From the NCBI RefSeq assembly GCF_019393635.1, contig NC_057867.1, forward strand, positions 69,381,492 through 69,445,491: a stretch of 64,000 nucleotides of DNA. Direction: 5' to 3'. The translations under genes and the position numbers were made by a program. The notes under the pieces were generated by a model that searched no databases, was not told where the DNA came from, and saw only the letters and a program-made list of their open reading frames with translations. Positions 1 to 10,459 of the stretch are shown here, piece after piece. This DNA comes from Dromiciops gliroides. Its lineage: Eukaryota > Chordata > Mammalia > Microbiotheria > Microbiotheriidae. The first letter of the stretch is position 1; each line of letters begins with the position of its first letter.

Positions 1-703
1 CTGGGAATTAAGTTTCAAAGCCTTGACTCCTTTGTGATTTGAGATTCAATATCATTTCCTATTTGGGATGGAATATCATCCACTTATAGGCTGACCTGTC
101 TAGCCCCTGCGGAATTGGAAAACTTTATTTAATGTATTTAAGCTTTGGCAGAGCTGATATTCTGTACTATTAATAGTGTCTATAGAGTGAAAGGTTAAAG
201 CAATACGATTACAAAATATGAGGTCTGAGGGAGCTACCCCACAACAACAAAAGACTCCAGCATCATGTTACATGCTTCATGGCTGCTCTTGAACTTGGGG
301 AAGTATCAGAGAGTATTTGGGCAAGGCAATATTTGGCACTTAGCTTTAGATCCTCAAGGAAATTGGATTTGATAGGTGGATTTCTATGTGGAATAAGTCT
401 TTCAGGATCAAATACAAAGAACTCGTTCAGGACCTCCTTGGGTTGTTGAAACAAAGCCCTGGGATTTAGAGGAGGAAAGAAAAACCCCAGCAAAGTGGGA
501 ACCTTGCCTTATGACTCCAACTCAAATACTCTAGAAACCTCTTTTCAGACCAAGAACAGTATTTCCCAGAACATGTGAGTTTTAAGTTTACTAGTATAGC
601 TAGTGTAACTCACAATGTTGAGGCAGCTGATTACTTAATGATGACTAGAAGTGATCAAACGTGGACATCTTCCACATAGAAGAAAGACCAATGCATTATG
701 TTC
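1..703. other. Intronic sequence, nothing recognised
   Basis: No exon-like segment and no clear repeat is recognised here. Since the first exon seen at 4648 begins in the middle of an exchanger coding region, this should be intron of the same gene. Short open frames on either strand lack splice context and family resemblance. Confidence 0.5.
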
Positions 704-854
704 TTTTTTTTTTTTTAAGTAAGGCAATTGGGGTTAAGTGACTTGCCCAGGATCACACAGCTAGTAATTGTTAAGTGTCTGAGGCTGGATTTGAACTCAG
801 GTACTCCTGACTCCAGGGCCAGTGCTCTATCCACTGTGCCACCTAGCTGTCCCC
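704..854 (-). repeat. Marsupial CORE-SINE (WSINE1/Mar1 type), antisense
   Basis: Starts with a T-run (the reversed A tail), followed by the reversed MIR-like core (gttaagtgacttgcccag) and the reversed tRNA-derived head ending tagctgtcccc. It interrupts an L2 3' end that continues to the right. The phrase gttctttt occurs on both sides and may be a short TSD. Confidence 0.9.
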
Positions 855-1000
855 GTTTTGTTCTTTTGGGCAGAAAGCTGCCCAGCTTAGAACTCCTCAA
901 GGGCAGCAACTTTCTCACTTTTGGCTTCATATCTCCAGCACTGAGCACAGTACTTGGCGCATAGTGAGGACTTAATGAATGCTGGTTGACAAGTTGATTG
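855..1000 (+). repeat. L2 LINE 3' end
   Basis: Contains the standard L2 tail: a ctcaagggcagcaac phrase, then gcactgagcacagt, a 'cat agtgaggacttaatgaatg' variant and a ttgac end. The upstream side is cut by the SINE at 704-854. Confidence 0.7.
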
Positions 1001-1127
1001 ATTAATTATGATCTGATTGATTGTTCTGTGGCCCTGATCTTATGACTAGGTATAGCTGAAGTCACCTTTATTCCTAGGCATAGTAGACTCTAACATTGCC
1101 CCTTGTCATTTCTGCCATTATGTTGCC

Positions 1128-1300
1128 ATATGGCATCATGGGTAGAGTGTGGCCTTGGATTAGCTTTGGCCTCTGGCACTAGTTGTATGACCACGAGCAA
1201 ATCAGTGAACGTCCTAGTAGCCCAGCCAGATCTCCAAGAGTCACAGTTTTAGATGAGTTGCCAATCTGCATCTATGGAGAAATCTTCCATCCTGGTCATT
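1128..1300 (+). repeat. Degenerate MIR SINE
   Basis: A diverged MIR core can be followed, with the 'tagttgtatgaccacgagca' phrase corresponding to the usual tagctgtgtgaccttgggca. The ends are indistinct. Confidence 0.5.
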
Positions 1301-1644
1301 TCCTAAACTAGTGAAGCACAGAACCAGGTTACCCTCTCCTCCTAAACACAATTAAACATGGTTACTTTAGAACAAACCATTATGGCAGAGAAGCATTTTC
1401 CTATAACCAAAAAGGAAAACGTTTACCATAGGATCAAATCTAAACTTCTTCAACTAGTATTTAAGACCTTCTTTCAGTTGGTTTCTCCCCCTTGTCCCCT
1501 GTGCCAATCCACCGTTTTGTCTTCTGACTCCTTCCTATGATCCTTGGGCTCTAACTAAGTCCATCTCATCGTGGGTGCCCTACATTTCCCACTAATTTTC
1601 ATTCGATACACCTTTTAAATGTCATTTCCTATGGGTAGAAGACA

Positions 1645-1835
1645 TTAGAGCCATAGATGTAGAGTTAGAAAGGAGTTGAGAGACCAGCTAAGAGTCCAGC
1701 CCCTTCATTTTAGAGATGATGAAACAGGCTCAGTGAGCTGAGGCAAAGCACCTAAGGTCACAGAGGTAGTAAGTAACAGAGCCAGGATTGGAATCCAAGT
1801 CTATTGCAAATCCATTGTTTTTTTGTGGTTACTAC
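1645..1835 (-). repeat. MIR SINE, antisense
   Basis: Reads as a reversed MIR: 'cattttagagatgatgaaac', then a reversed core with 'aaggtcacagaggtagtaag' and 'aggattggaatccaagtc'. It is old and diverged. Confidence 0.7.
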
Positions 1836-1949
1836 GAATTTCAAGACCAAGCTTTCAATTTACTTCTTTCAAGATGCCTGGTGAGCTCCGTTGGTAGAAC
1901 ATGAATATCTTAATCCTAGGTCATGGATTGTGTCCCGCCTTGGACACAG

Positions 1950-2112
1950 CTGTTTTTTGGGAAGCTAGGTAGAGCAGTGGTCGGAGTGCTAGAGAGATTC
2001 AGGAAGACCTGAGTTCAAATATTACCTCAGACACTCACTAGCGACTCTGGGCAAATCACTTGGCCTCAATTTCCTAGATGGCCTCTGAGGTTCCTTTAAC
2101 TTCTGGCATTTT
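1950..2112 (+). repeat. MIR SINE
   Basis: The sense MIR head (gtagagcagtgg), 'gacctgagttcaaat', 'ctctgggcaaatcacttgg' and a tail 'tggcctctgaggttccttt' are recognisable. Confidence 0.7.
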
Positions 2113-2191
2113 CTGATGAATTTTCAATTCTATTATCCTAAGAAGCATTCCCCACATATGTGGAAATTCATTCTCTTGCTCTGCTCTCCCT

Positions 2192-2265
2192 CAGTGCATA
2201 TGCTCATACATACACGCACACACAAACTCACACACATATTCATACACACGCACATGCATGCATTT
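2192..2265 (+). repeat. Degenerate (CA)n-rich microsatellite
   Basis: A run of CA dinucleotides broken by T and G, about 70 bp. The open frame across it is low-complexity and not coding. Confidence 0.7.
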
Positions 2266-2419
2266 CTTGAGTGTAAGTCTCATCTTGAACATGAAAAGGA
2301 CGCTCTGAAAGGTATGTATGCTCGTACAAGGCAGGAGTCTAGTCAAAGATGAAGGGTTTTGTTCGAACCTGTGATTTCATAGGCATAGGCACCTCCCAGA
2401 GACGACACTGCCTCCCCTT

Positions 2420-2575
2420 GTGCAGATTGGCCCCGTTCTGCGACTTAGCACTTTAGAGAGTTGCTAGGGGTGTTGAGAGATCAGCTAGGTTCCCCAGCCA
2501 GCAGATGTCAGAAGAAGTGGCACTTGAACTCAAGTCTGCCTGACTCGCAGGCCAGCCCTCTATCTGCTGGACTCT
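2420..2575 (-). repeat. Degenerate MIR SINE, antisense
   Basis: Reversed MIR core features such as 'gtggcacttgaactcaagtc' and 'ctctatctgctgg' are visible. Strong divergence suggests an old copy. Confidence 0.55.
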
Positions 2576-2989
2576 CTCGTGAGGTCACAAAGATGAGGGA
2601 TGAAACAATCTCTGCTCTCAGGTAGCTCACATTCACTTGAGATATAACCTATATGGAAACGAGGATAATTAGGATTATGGAGTTAGGGGCCGAGGAGAGC
2701 TTTAGACAAAGTATTCTGGGAAAATTTGAAGGAGGAGAAAGAATGCTTTGGGTTGTTGGGGCCCAGGATTAGGCGGCATCTGAGCTGATCCTTGAAGGAA
2801 GATTTAGCCTCAGGAAGGTAGGGATGAAGGTGGACAGTTCCAGAGACATATTAGGGAATAGCTTGCAGTACTCTTTGGCCGGACCCTAGATTGTATGGGG
2901 ACTGGAGTCATGTATAACCAGGTTGGAAGGATTAGTAGGAGGCTGGTTGGAAAGGGCTTTAAATGCCAGGGGAGTTTGTATTTGATCTT

Positions 2990-3137
2990 TTTTTTTTTTT
3001 TAGTAAGGCAATTGGGGTTAAGTGACTTGCCCAGGGTCACACAGCTAGTAAGTGTTAAGTGTCTGAGGCCAGATTTGAACTCAGGTACTCCTGAATCCAG
3101 GGCCGGTGCTCTATCCACTGCACCATCTAGCTGCCCC
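2990..3137 (-). repeat. Marsupial CORE-SINE, antisense, with 13-bp TSD
   Basis: A T-run, the reversed core and a head ending agctgcccc are flanked by the perfect direct repeat tgtatttgatctt (2977-2989 and 3138-3150). The SINE landed inside an older antisense L2, which gives the order of insertion. Confidence 0.95.
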
Positions 3138-3235
3138 TGTATTTGATCTTAGAGGCAGTGGGGACATGGGGTGGACATGGGCCCATCGATTCAGAGATGG
3201 AAGAGATCTTAGTGATTGCCTAGGTCAGAACTTCT

Positions 3236-3430
3236 TTCCCTTTGTGATGCCATAGGCCCCTTGGGCAGTGTCTAGTAAAACCTAGGGACTCACTCCTTCT
3301 CAGAATCATGCTTGTCAATGTAGAAAATGAAGTGCAGAGTATTACAAAGGAATTCAGTTCTATTGAAATAAAGTTATCTAAATATTAAAAAACTACCCAA
3401 GTTATCAGACTCCAGGTTAAGAACCCTTGA
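3236..3430 (-). mobile_element. Old non-autonomous DNA transposon (hAT-like, tentative)
   Basis: On the minus strand it begins ggttcttaacctggagtc and contains 'attctgagaaggagt'. The same family appears in the other orientation at 56785-56980, where 'attctgagaaggggtccata' is preserved. The ends resemble hAT-type inverted termini. The family name is not certain. Confidence 0.45.
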
Positions 3431-3784
3431 TGGTTTAGGCCCTTCCTTTTAGAGAAAAGGAAACTGAGCCCAGAGGGTGATGTGACTGGCCTAAGGTTGA
3501 CTTGGGCTTCTGTTTGAAACTGTGAAGGATGGTACTGAGAGGGAAGAGGCTGGAGTCAGGGAGGCTCATTCATTAGGAGGCTAGTACAATAGCCTAGGGG
3601 ATATGTGATAGGGACTTGAATTGGGCTGATGACTGTGTGAGTTGAGAGGAGGGAACACATAGCGTAGAGGGTGGGGGATGCAGAATCACTACTTGGCAAT
3701 GGATTTGATGTCGCAGGTGAAGGAGAGGGAATAGATAGTCAGGGACGGCAGGAGAACCAAAAGAAGGCATCCATTATATGTGAT

Positions 3785-3965
3785 GCAACTTGGTAGGCAG
3801 TGTGGTGCTTGGAATGGGCATTGGATTTTTTGCTAGAAAACCCTGGGTTTGAATCCTACCTCTGGTATGACTGCTGTGTGACCCTGGGAAAGTCATTGAA
3901 CTTCTCTGGGCCTTGGAGTCCTCCTCTATATACATGAAATGACCTCTAATGACCCTTTCAATTTG
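3785..3965 (+). repeat. MIR SINE
   Basis: A well-preserved sense MIR with 'ctgctgtgtgaccctgggaa', 'gtcattgaacttctctggg' and a tail 'gaaatgacctctaatgaccc'. Confidence 0.8.
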
Positions 3966-4189
3966 TAATCTGTGATCACGTGATATTGCATCCTATGTTG
4001 GCTAGATTCTCTGTGGTGAATTTGAGTTGGGACATGGATGAGACTGGCACAAGATCAGGGGATATGGGTGGGTTGCAATTTGTACTACTGGAGGGAGTCC
4101 CTGCACTGAGGAGGTCTGAGGGCAAAATACAAGCTGTTAAAGTTTGTAGTACAGAATTGGGCAACTGCTTTTGTTCTCTAGTCATATGT

Positions 4190-4318
4190 ATATATGAGCT
4201 TCTCCAAGTCAGTTCTAAGCACCTGAGAGGCAAGGACTGTAACCTTTACTTCATAGTCCTCTTAGGTAGAATGCTGGGCATAGTAGGTTCTCAGTGTGTG
4301 ATGACTGGATGAATGAGT
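4190..4318 (+). repeat. L2 3' end fragment
   Basis: A degenerate L2 tail: 'gaggcaaggactgtaac', 'gctgggcatagtaggttct' and 'tgactggatgaatgagtga'. Confidence 0.6.
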
Positions 4319-4475
4319 GATTTGGTTTCATGTTGCTGATCAGGATGTACATTAATATTTAAAAAGGGGGATCTGTATTGTTCACAGAAGGGCTATTATT
4401 GCTGTCTTTATTTACAAATACAGGGACAGTGGCTCGTAAGTCCATTGCTAACTTCCAAGTATTCTACAAGTGTCC

Positions 4476-4550
4476 ATTATGATGATAATGATAATGGTGG
4501 TGGTGGTACCAATGATGACAATGGTGGTGGTGGTGGTGGTGGTGATGATA
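4476..4550 (+). repeat. (GAT/GGT)n microsatellite
   Basis: Mixed GAT, AAT and GGT triplets, including an uninterrupted run of seven GGT/GTG triplets. It lies about 100 bp upstream of the first exon in the window and stays inside the intron. Confidence 0.85.
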
Positions 4551-4647
4551 TGAAGAATTGTGCTCTTTCACACCTCTAACGCACAATCTCTTTTCCTTGG
4601 CTGCTAGTTAACTCCCTCCTTAGTACAGACAAACTCTTCTTTTTCAG

Positions 4648-4718
4648 TTCTTGGATCACTTGCTGGCTGGCATTGAAGACATATCTGGACATTGGGGACA
4701 GTATTACTGGAAAGATAA
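4648..4718 (+). CDS. SLC9A2-like: Na+/H+ exchanger (NHE2/NHE4-like), internal coding exon: juxtamembrane helix
   Basis: First of six coding exons of one gene seen here; 71 nt, phase 0 in, 2 nt left over. It is preceded by a pyrimidine tract and cag (4645-4647) and followed by gtaagaa. It encodes [17 protein letters not shown] and then QYYWKDK. This is the highly conserved segment just after the last membrane helix of plasma-membrane NHEs, where NHE1 binds the calcineurin B homologous protein CHP. FLDHLL and WKDKL resemble NHE1, while the later exons resemble NHE2/NHE4. The protein should sit in the plasma membrane and exchange Na+ for H+, but the ion-transport domain is encoded upstream of the window and is not seen. 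A longer open frame running from inside this exon into the intron is in another frame and is not real. Confidence 0.9.
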
Positions 4719-5540
4719 GTAAGAAACTGCCAGAAATACAATTGTGTACATGTATAGAAAAGGGGAAAACGATGAACCCTGTGACTATCTCTGTTTGTTA
4801 CCATTGGGGTGGACTGAGCTTCATCCCTCTCCTGTATCATGAAAGTGATAGACAATCTCAAATGAAGATGATGAACTCTCCTTTTTTGATACCTTACCCT
4901 AGGAGGTCTGACAGTTCCCAGATCGGACCATCAAATCCTAACAAACTCCTAGGCAAGGCCTTTTCCCTGGGAATATTGCAGGCAGCCTTAAGGAGAGGCA
5001 TTGTGCCTGCTAAAGGGGGCTTTCTTGTGGCCCTTTCCATATCACTGGATTCCAACCTACTTCAGTGTCTTCATTTATGGTCTACTCTGGGCTCCCTGGT
5101 AGTCTGGTATGATACACGTGTGCTGCTTCTAGGTCCAGGTGACCTTGGAGTCTTTAGGGCATATACCTCAGTTGTCCAGAAGATGGGAACTCTCAGAAAA
5201 CACTGTAGATCACAGTGTAGGTGACAGAGTCGGGCCACTTCTTTTCTCCATCATATTCCCATACTAAAGCAATGGGCAGAAAGGATTCTGTTCTTGGGGT
5301 TGGAGGTAGTGAACCACTGGAAATCCACTGGATTTCTGAGGTCATTCTTCTCCCTGCCTCCCCCCTTCATGGACTGTTCTGAAATGCAAAGGATACATTG
5401 GCCACATTCAGTTCTTGGGGGTGAGGATTATCTCAGGTTTATTGGCATAACAAGGCACCTCACCTTTCATATGTAATTACTTAAGGAAGAGGCATTCCCA
5501 CTTCCACAGGATCTGTTGAACCCTTCCTCTTCTTGAGGCA
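4719..5540. other. Intron, no recognised element
   Basis: Between the donor at 4719 and the MIR at about 5545 nothing is recognised. The 183-codon open frame at 4673-5224 reads the exon in a wrong frame and continues into intron without family resemblance. Confidence 0.6.
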
Positions 5541-5544
5541 GCTA

Positions 5545-5775
5545 GGGGGCAAAGCACAGAGAATATTGGGCTTGGAATCAGGAAGACCTGATTTAAAATC
5601 CTAGTACTTACTAGCTGTGTGACACCAGACAAGTTACCAAACCACTATTTGCCTCAGTTTCCTCAACTGTAAAATGGGGGTAATAATAGCACCTTACAGG
5701 GTTATTGTGAGGATCCATGAAATAATGTTGTAAAGTGCAGTGCCTGGTAAATAATAAAGATTTCTTCTTTCTTCC
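5545..5775 (+). repeat. MIR SINE, nearly full length
   Basis: Sense MIR from 'gcagctagggggcaaagcac' through 'tactagctgtgtgaca', 'cctcagtttcctcaactgta' and 'gggttattgtgaggatc' to a tail near 'cagtgcctggtaaataata'. Confidence 0.85.
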
Positions 5776-6124
5776 ATTTTCCATTCCCACCACAATACCA
5801 AGCTTCTTTTAATATGGGACAGCATTGCCCTTCAGTGTGCAAAATCAAACTCAGATTTATTTTTTTAAACATTAGAACTTCAGTTTAATTTTCAGGTACA
5901 TTCTTATGAAGCCTGACTAGCCAAATTAGAAAACTTAAAGGCAGTTTAATTATTTGGGCCTAGCCTATAAGAATCCTATCCTTCAAATCTTTTCTATTTT
6001 GCTTTGTTTTTGATTACACAAACATCACTGTTGTCAGGGCTATGGAATATACACAATTTCTGAAAGACATGGTTTTCTCTAGTCCAGCAGGATGATAAGG
6101 GACCAACATGGATAACTGTAACAT

Positions 6125-6510
6125 ACAATGATACATGCATGAGAGAGGTGCATACTGGGGGATCAGAGGAGGCTTCATGGTGGAGGTGCCTTTTGAGTAG
6201 GAATGGAGAGTGTGGAGGAGAGTACCATGAGCTAAAACTGGAAAGGGAGGGTGGTGTGAGATTGTGCAGGGCCTTGAATGCCGTTCCGAGGGGGGGGTTG
6301 ACCTTTTCTCCAGAGGTTATAGGGAGTCACCAAAGATTTTTGAGCAGAGGAGTAACAGTGCTATATCTATGCATAAAAAACATACTCACACCAGTCTGAG
6401 AGACATTTTGGAGGGGGAAGAGGATGGAGGCATGAAATCCTCCTGGCAGGGCATTACAATAGCCCTGGGGATGACAAGGTTTTGTACAAAGCTTGAAGGT
6501 GTAATGAGGT
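6125..6510 (-). repeat. L2 LINE fragment, antisense
   Basis: Antisense L2 ORF2-region phrases: 'ggaggcttcatggtggaggt', 'gcagggccttgaatgcc', 'gagtcaccaaagatttttga', 'gcattacaatagccctggg'. The overlapping open frames here are decayed L2 read in reverse. Confidence 0.75.
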
Positions 6511-6534
6511 CAAGAACAGCCACAGTGTATAATA

Positions 6535-6710
6535 GAGAGAGCCATTGAATTTGAAGTGGAAGGATCTGAGTTTAAATCCCAGTTCTCCTCCTTCCGAGCT
6601 TTGTCACTTTCCCTTTCTTGTGTGTTGCTTCAGATCAGAAATGAGAGAGTTGGACTCTGGGTTCCTTGAGGCCCATTTAGCTCTTGATCCTATGATCCTT
6701 TTCAGTGGCC
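6535..6710 (+). repeat. Degenerate MIR SINE
   Basis: 'gaaggatctgagtttaaatc' and 'gagagagttggactctgggt' place this as a diverged sense MIR. Confidence 0.55.
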
Positions 6711-6764
6711 ACCTTCTACCCAGTGTCTTACTCATTTGTGTCACTAGTGTGTCCCCTCATTAGG

Positions 6765-6900
6765 ATCAGTCTTCATTTTAGAGATGACAACCTCAGGCCA
6801 GGAGATGTTCTGTGACTTGGCCAAAGCCATGTAGATGGTTAGTAACTGGCAGAGGTGATCCTTGAAGCCAGACCTTCCGCCTCTCTCCATGTTAACACCA
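6765..6900 (-). repeat. MIR SINE, antisense
   Basis: Reversed MIR: 'cattttagagatgacaacct', 'ctgtgacttggccaaagcc', 'agtaactggcagaggtg'. Confidence 0.65.
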
Positions 6901-6904
6901 TGTT

Positions 6905-7000
6905 AGTCTGGAAGGTCTTCCAGGGCAGAGACTGTGCCTCCATTTGTCTTTGTGCTGTCAGTGCCTCACACATAGTAGGTCTTCACAAACATCTGGGAAT
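6905..7000 (+). repeat. L2 3' end fragment
   Basis: 'cagggcagagactgtgcctc' and 'gtgcctcacacatagtaggt' mark an L2 tail about 90 bp before the next exon. Confidence 0.65.
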
Positions 7001-7087
7001 TTCCTTGACTTGAACTAAAATCCGGCAGGGTTTTTCTGAGGAGAGTGGTCAGTGAATTCTTGAAATTTTTCTCTGTTGCCTGAGCAG

Positions 7088-7252
7088 ATTGGAATATTTC
7101 AATAGCCAATATCTGCAGAAGATTTTGCTGCGAGATTATGACCAGCCCAAGTCCAGCATCGTGCTCCTGTATGAAAAGCTAGAGAGAAAACACGCTATCG
7201 AACTGGTGGAAGCAGGCCAACTGGTCCATCCTCCACCCAGTACACCTCCGTG
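7088..7252 (+). CDS. SLC9A2-like: Na+/H+ exchanger, coding exon: proximal cytoplasmic tail
   Basis: 165 nt. The acceptor is cctgagcag ending at 7087; the donor gtaagt follows 7252. Joining to the previous exon completes AAA (Lys) at codon 24, and the last 2 nt (TG) are completed to TGC by the next exon. It encodes residues 25-78 of the visible part, including YLQKILL, the run QPKSSIV, then LYEKLERKHAIELVEAG. This is the diagnostic block of NHE2 (NQPKSSIV, KHAIEM) and NHE4 (NLPKSSIV, KQAIEM) and differs from NHE1, NHE3 and NHE5. By eye about 55-60% of residues in this block match human NHE2. The exon ends in a proline-rich stretch (PPPSTPP) not seen in the human proteins. The 138- and 82-codon minus-strand open frames here are shadows. 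Confidence 0.95.
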
Positions 7253-7612
7253 GTAAGTACTTTTCAGGATCCATGACATTCTCTTGCAGGTGCCACCCAA
7301 AGGGCCCAATCTTTTGGCCCTTGGGAAAATATAAACAGCTACAGTCACTAAAAGAAAGCTTGGTTTCTTTTTCCTTCCGCCTTGGACCTTCACAGCTGCC
7401 TTGCTGAGCAAGGAGGGTCGAGCCCATCTAAAAGGAGGGAGGCTGACTGCGAGGTCTTTAACTTCTGAGAGAAGCCCCCAGAAGATTCTTTTAAAAATCC
7501 ATCTCTCAGGAAGAAATCTTTCAGTGTGCAAATTGACTCTTTGAAAATTCAAAGAAAAATGAAGTTACCTTTTGCTTCTGTTGAATGAGGCCTAAATCAA
7601 GCTTTATAGGTT

Positions 7613-7640
7613 GGTTTGTTTGTTTGTTTGTTTGTTTTTT
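7613..7640 (+). repeat. (GTTT)n microsatellite
   Basis: Six to seven GTTT units in the intron. It may be the remnant tail of an antisense retroelement, but no body is recognised beside it. Confidence 0.8.
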
Positions 7641-8150
7641 GCAGGGGAGGGGGCCAGAAATAATGGATGAACCAAAGCTTTCCTTGCTGTTTTTTTCTGG
7701 ATGACGGTTAAGGGGGAGAGAACTTGAAACCGGAAGGTGGTGGGGTTGAGGGAGATAGAAAAAAGAAAAAGAAAAGAATTCTTTTACAGAACAATTCACA
7801 TTCAATGTGCATTCAAATGATAGTGTGGGAGTTCTCTGGGGGCCAGGAGGTTTTTTTTCTTCTACATAAAACTTTGAAGGGATTTTTGTCAATGTTTCAA
7901 GAATTTTGGGGCTTACAGTTAGCATATTCTGATCCACCAGAGTCCTCCACCAAAGCCCCATCTGGGCTCAGAGATGATCCATATTTCTGAAAGTCTATAC
8001 CAGAGGAACATAACCTCTCATATGTCCTACCAAACTGCAAGGACTTTGAATATAGACTCTGGGTAAGGGAAAAGAGGCTTGTCATGAGGTTGGTCACAGT
8101 CTACATAGGTGGGGTGAGTGTGTCTACACTGATGAAATTTTGAATCCTGG
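7641..8150. other. Intron, no recognised element
   Basis: AT-moderate sequence with purine-rich stretches such as 7744-7780. No exon signature and no identifiable repeat. Confidence 0.5.
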
Positions 8151-8154
8151 CTGC

Positions 8155-8345
8155 TGCTACTGCTCTTATTGTTGTTTGTCTTTTGTTCTCGGAGAGGACC
8201 ATGATATCAGGGTGATGTCATGACTTGCAGTGAATTGGATTTCAGAGAGGCAGGGCTGTTCAAGGTCACCAACTTCACTCTTTTCTCCAGAGCCATCTGG
8301 GTCTAGTGGCAAGATACACATCAGGGCGACTGGAGATGGCCTGGA
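8155..8345 (-). repeat. RTE-tailed SINE (Mar4-like, tentative), antisense
   Basis: Begins with a degenerate (TTG)n tract and 'gtttgtcttttgttctcgga', then 'gaccatgatatcagggtgat' and 'agtggcaagatacacat'. The same family is present in the opposite orientation at 9810-10045 with tail 'gaacaaaagacaaacaacag'. AAC-type tails are typical of RTE-mobilised SINEs. Confidence 0.55.
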
Positions 8346-8462
8346 TATTTAAGGCGATTGGGGTTAAGTGACTCGCCCGGGGTCATACAGCTGGTGTCTT
8401 AGGTGAGATTTGAACTCAGGTCCTCCTGACCCCAGGGCCAGTGTTCTATCCACTGAGGTTTG
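8346..8462 (-). repeat. CORE-SINE core region, antisense, degenerate
   Basis: 'aaggcgattggggttaagtg', 'gtcatacagctggtgtctta', 'gatttgaactcaggtcctcc' and 'ttctatccactgag' are the reversed SINE core. It abuts the previous element directly and may be part of one composite SINE. Confidence 0.7.
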
Positions 8463-8889
8463 AGATCAAAGTACCAGTAACAGGCCCCAATATTGGGAAG
8501 ACTTCCTCATGGAATGCTTCTGTTTAAAAAATGATGGTGATACTGGCTTGACTGTAGGGGTGGGAGATGACACCAACAGGTGGCTAAGTCATCCTGATCC
8601 CTGGCTTTTACTGAGGAATGGATCTGGAGATAAAGAACCCAGAAACGTTCTGGAGAAGAGCTATTGCAACAATGATGAATTGCAACAAAGGATGAATGAG
8701 GCCCTTCAAAGGAAAGTTAGGGCCAAGGATACTGTCTACCTTGTAGGAGAAAAGAGCGGGCTAAGGGGGAATTACCCAATTGTCTTCAAGTATATGGGAA
8801 GGATCTTTCAATTCATCGGTGTGGGGAATTCCTCTCTACCAAGACAGTTCCCAACCCCTTGATGACTTGGAAGACCAGCCTGGGGGAGT

Positions 8890-9000
8890 GTTAGAAGCCA
8901 GAAGAGCTAAATGACTTGGTCAAGGTCACATGGCTGGCAAGTATCAGAGGTGGGCTTGGAATTTGTTTCTTCCTGACTCCAGCTTGAGTAACCTGTCCAG
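8890..9000 (-). repeat. MIR SINE fragment, antisense
   Basis: 'aaatgacttggtcaaggtca' and 'tggctggcaagtatcagagg' are reversed MIR core. Confidence 0.6.
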
Positions 9001-9805
9001 AACTCCAGGGGACCTGGGAGGAGAATGTTCATCATTTAGCTCTCCTCCCCACATAAGGAAGTAGGTTTTGATGAAAAGAAGGCCATCCAGTTAGTCATAA
9101 AGAGACTTTGTCAGTTCAGTTGGTGTTGAAACAGGATGTCAAGTGATATGGCAGAATCTTTTCTTCTGGAGAGCTTTTAAGTTAGGCCAGACCTCTGCAG
9201 GATTCAGCTGTTCTGGATGGCTCAGGTTTCCTTCCTTTGTCTTCATAAAGGAGGCTGGCTTGTCCAGATGGCCAGCTCATTTCTATTTTTCATGGATTCA
9301 GGGTGGGGTGGACCAGTTCAAATGAGTCAGAGGTGGGTGCACAGTGAAGGGGTGTGATTCCTTGGGCTGATTATTTGAGGTAGGGGCAAACCTAGGGCAC
9401 TGACCTTTTTTGATTGGATTGGATTTTTGATTGTGTATAACCCATGAAAAATGGAGAACTGAATAATAATCTGGGGATGTGGGCAGATATAGATAGTGAA
9501 TCTGGATAATTCAGGACCAAAGTAGGAAATGGTTTTATCTGAAATTCATAGACCAACTGTCTCCATTGCCTGAAATAGCCAGAGGACAGCTTAAGCCTCC
9601 ATTTTGCATTAGCTGCATAAACCTGGCACTAGGATTAGGCCCAGATATATTCTGAACCCATCAGTCATTGTCTCTTCGTCAAGTCCTCCAGCTCCAAGAA
9701 TTTGAACTGGAAAAGAAACAGGAAAGACAAGAAGTCCGTAAACATTTACTGTCAGATGGAAGCCAGTAACACAGCTAGGAAAACTCCCACAAGCCATTTG
9801 AAATG
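9001..9805. other. Intron, no recognised element
   Basis: No exon signature. Short open frames have no splice context. No repeat is identified with confidence. Confidence 0.5.
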
Positions 9806-9809
9806 CCTG

Positions 9810-10045
9810 TGAATGCCTCCTGCACAGCTTTCATGCCTTGACTCAGAGCTATAGTGGGGGCCATCTCCAGTCCTCCTTATGTATATCTTGCCACTGGACC
9901 CAGATGCCTCTGGAGGAGAGAGTGAGGTTGGTGACCTTGCACAGCCCTCCCTCACTTCAATCCAATTCAGTACAAGTCATGACACCACCCTGATGTCACG
10001 GTCCTCCTCAAGAACAAAAGACAAACAACAGTACTGTAGTTAAAC
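9810..10045 (+). repeat. RTE-tailed SINE (Mar4-like, tentative)
   Basis: Sense copy of the family at 8155-8345: 'tatatcttgccactggaccc', 'tgacaccaccctgatgtcac', 'ggtcctcctcaagaacaaaa' and tail gacaaacaacag. With the antisense copy it forms an inverted pair within one intron. Confidence 0.55.
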
Positions 10046-10459
10046 TGGATTTCTCAGTGTCCCTACATTATTATGAAGAAGAGTCACACTGACAAAGTTT
10101 GTGATTCTTTAATACAGTTGGCCTTTCAGAACCCATTGTTGGGAGTCTCCAACACCTCTTCTGTTTAGTGGAAGGAATACCGAAGCTCTTAACACCCAGC
10201 ACTAGACTTGTCCCTTGAACCATTCATATTTATTCACATTTAGGCTTAGCTACCTCTTTTTGAGGCCCACCAATAATTATTCAAGAAGACTCTTATTTTA
10301 GAGTGAAGTGCCCCCCCTTGTTTTGTTTACTTTTTTGTCTTCCCATGTTTCAACAGTTTGATTGTGGGTTTTTCTCATACCTTCAGCTTGTCTGAGCATG
10401 GTGCTTTGTCGCCTTTTTGCATTTGATGCCTGTAAACAACCCAGTTGTTTTCCTTGCAG

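Larger units (their letters stand above)
2580..3780 (-). repeat. L2 LINE, antisense, with later insertions
   Basis: The antisense L2 ORF2/3' region is recognised by phrases such as 'tgatccttgaaggaagattt', 'ggaaagggctttaaatgcca', 'tcattaggaggctagtacaa' and 'tggatttgatgtcgcaggtg'. It is interrupted by a young SINE (2990-3137) and by an old DNA-transposon-like element near 3236-3430. Confidence 0.7.

Noticed and set aside
2810..3146. Repeated peptides of the type RQLGLSDLPRVTQL and the reverse-frame MDRAPALDSGVPEFKS
   Set aside because: These recur at every CORE-SINE copy (for example 728, 2895, 12508, 20502, 36771, 40965, 52526) and are translated SINE.
4673..5224. 183-codon plus-strand open frame
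   Set aside because: It overlaps the exon at 4648-4718 in a different frame and reads on through the consensus donor into intron. The correct frame gives the conserved NHE helix.
7136..7552. 138-codon minus-strand open frame
   Set aside because: Shadow of the conserved exon at 7088-7252 plus intron.
8509..8862. 117-codon plus-strand open frame in the intron before 10460
   Set aside because: No acceptor/donor pair in a compatible phase is needed between 7252 and 10460, because those exons already join in frame. No family resemblance.
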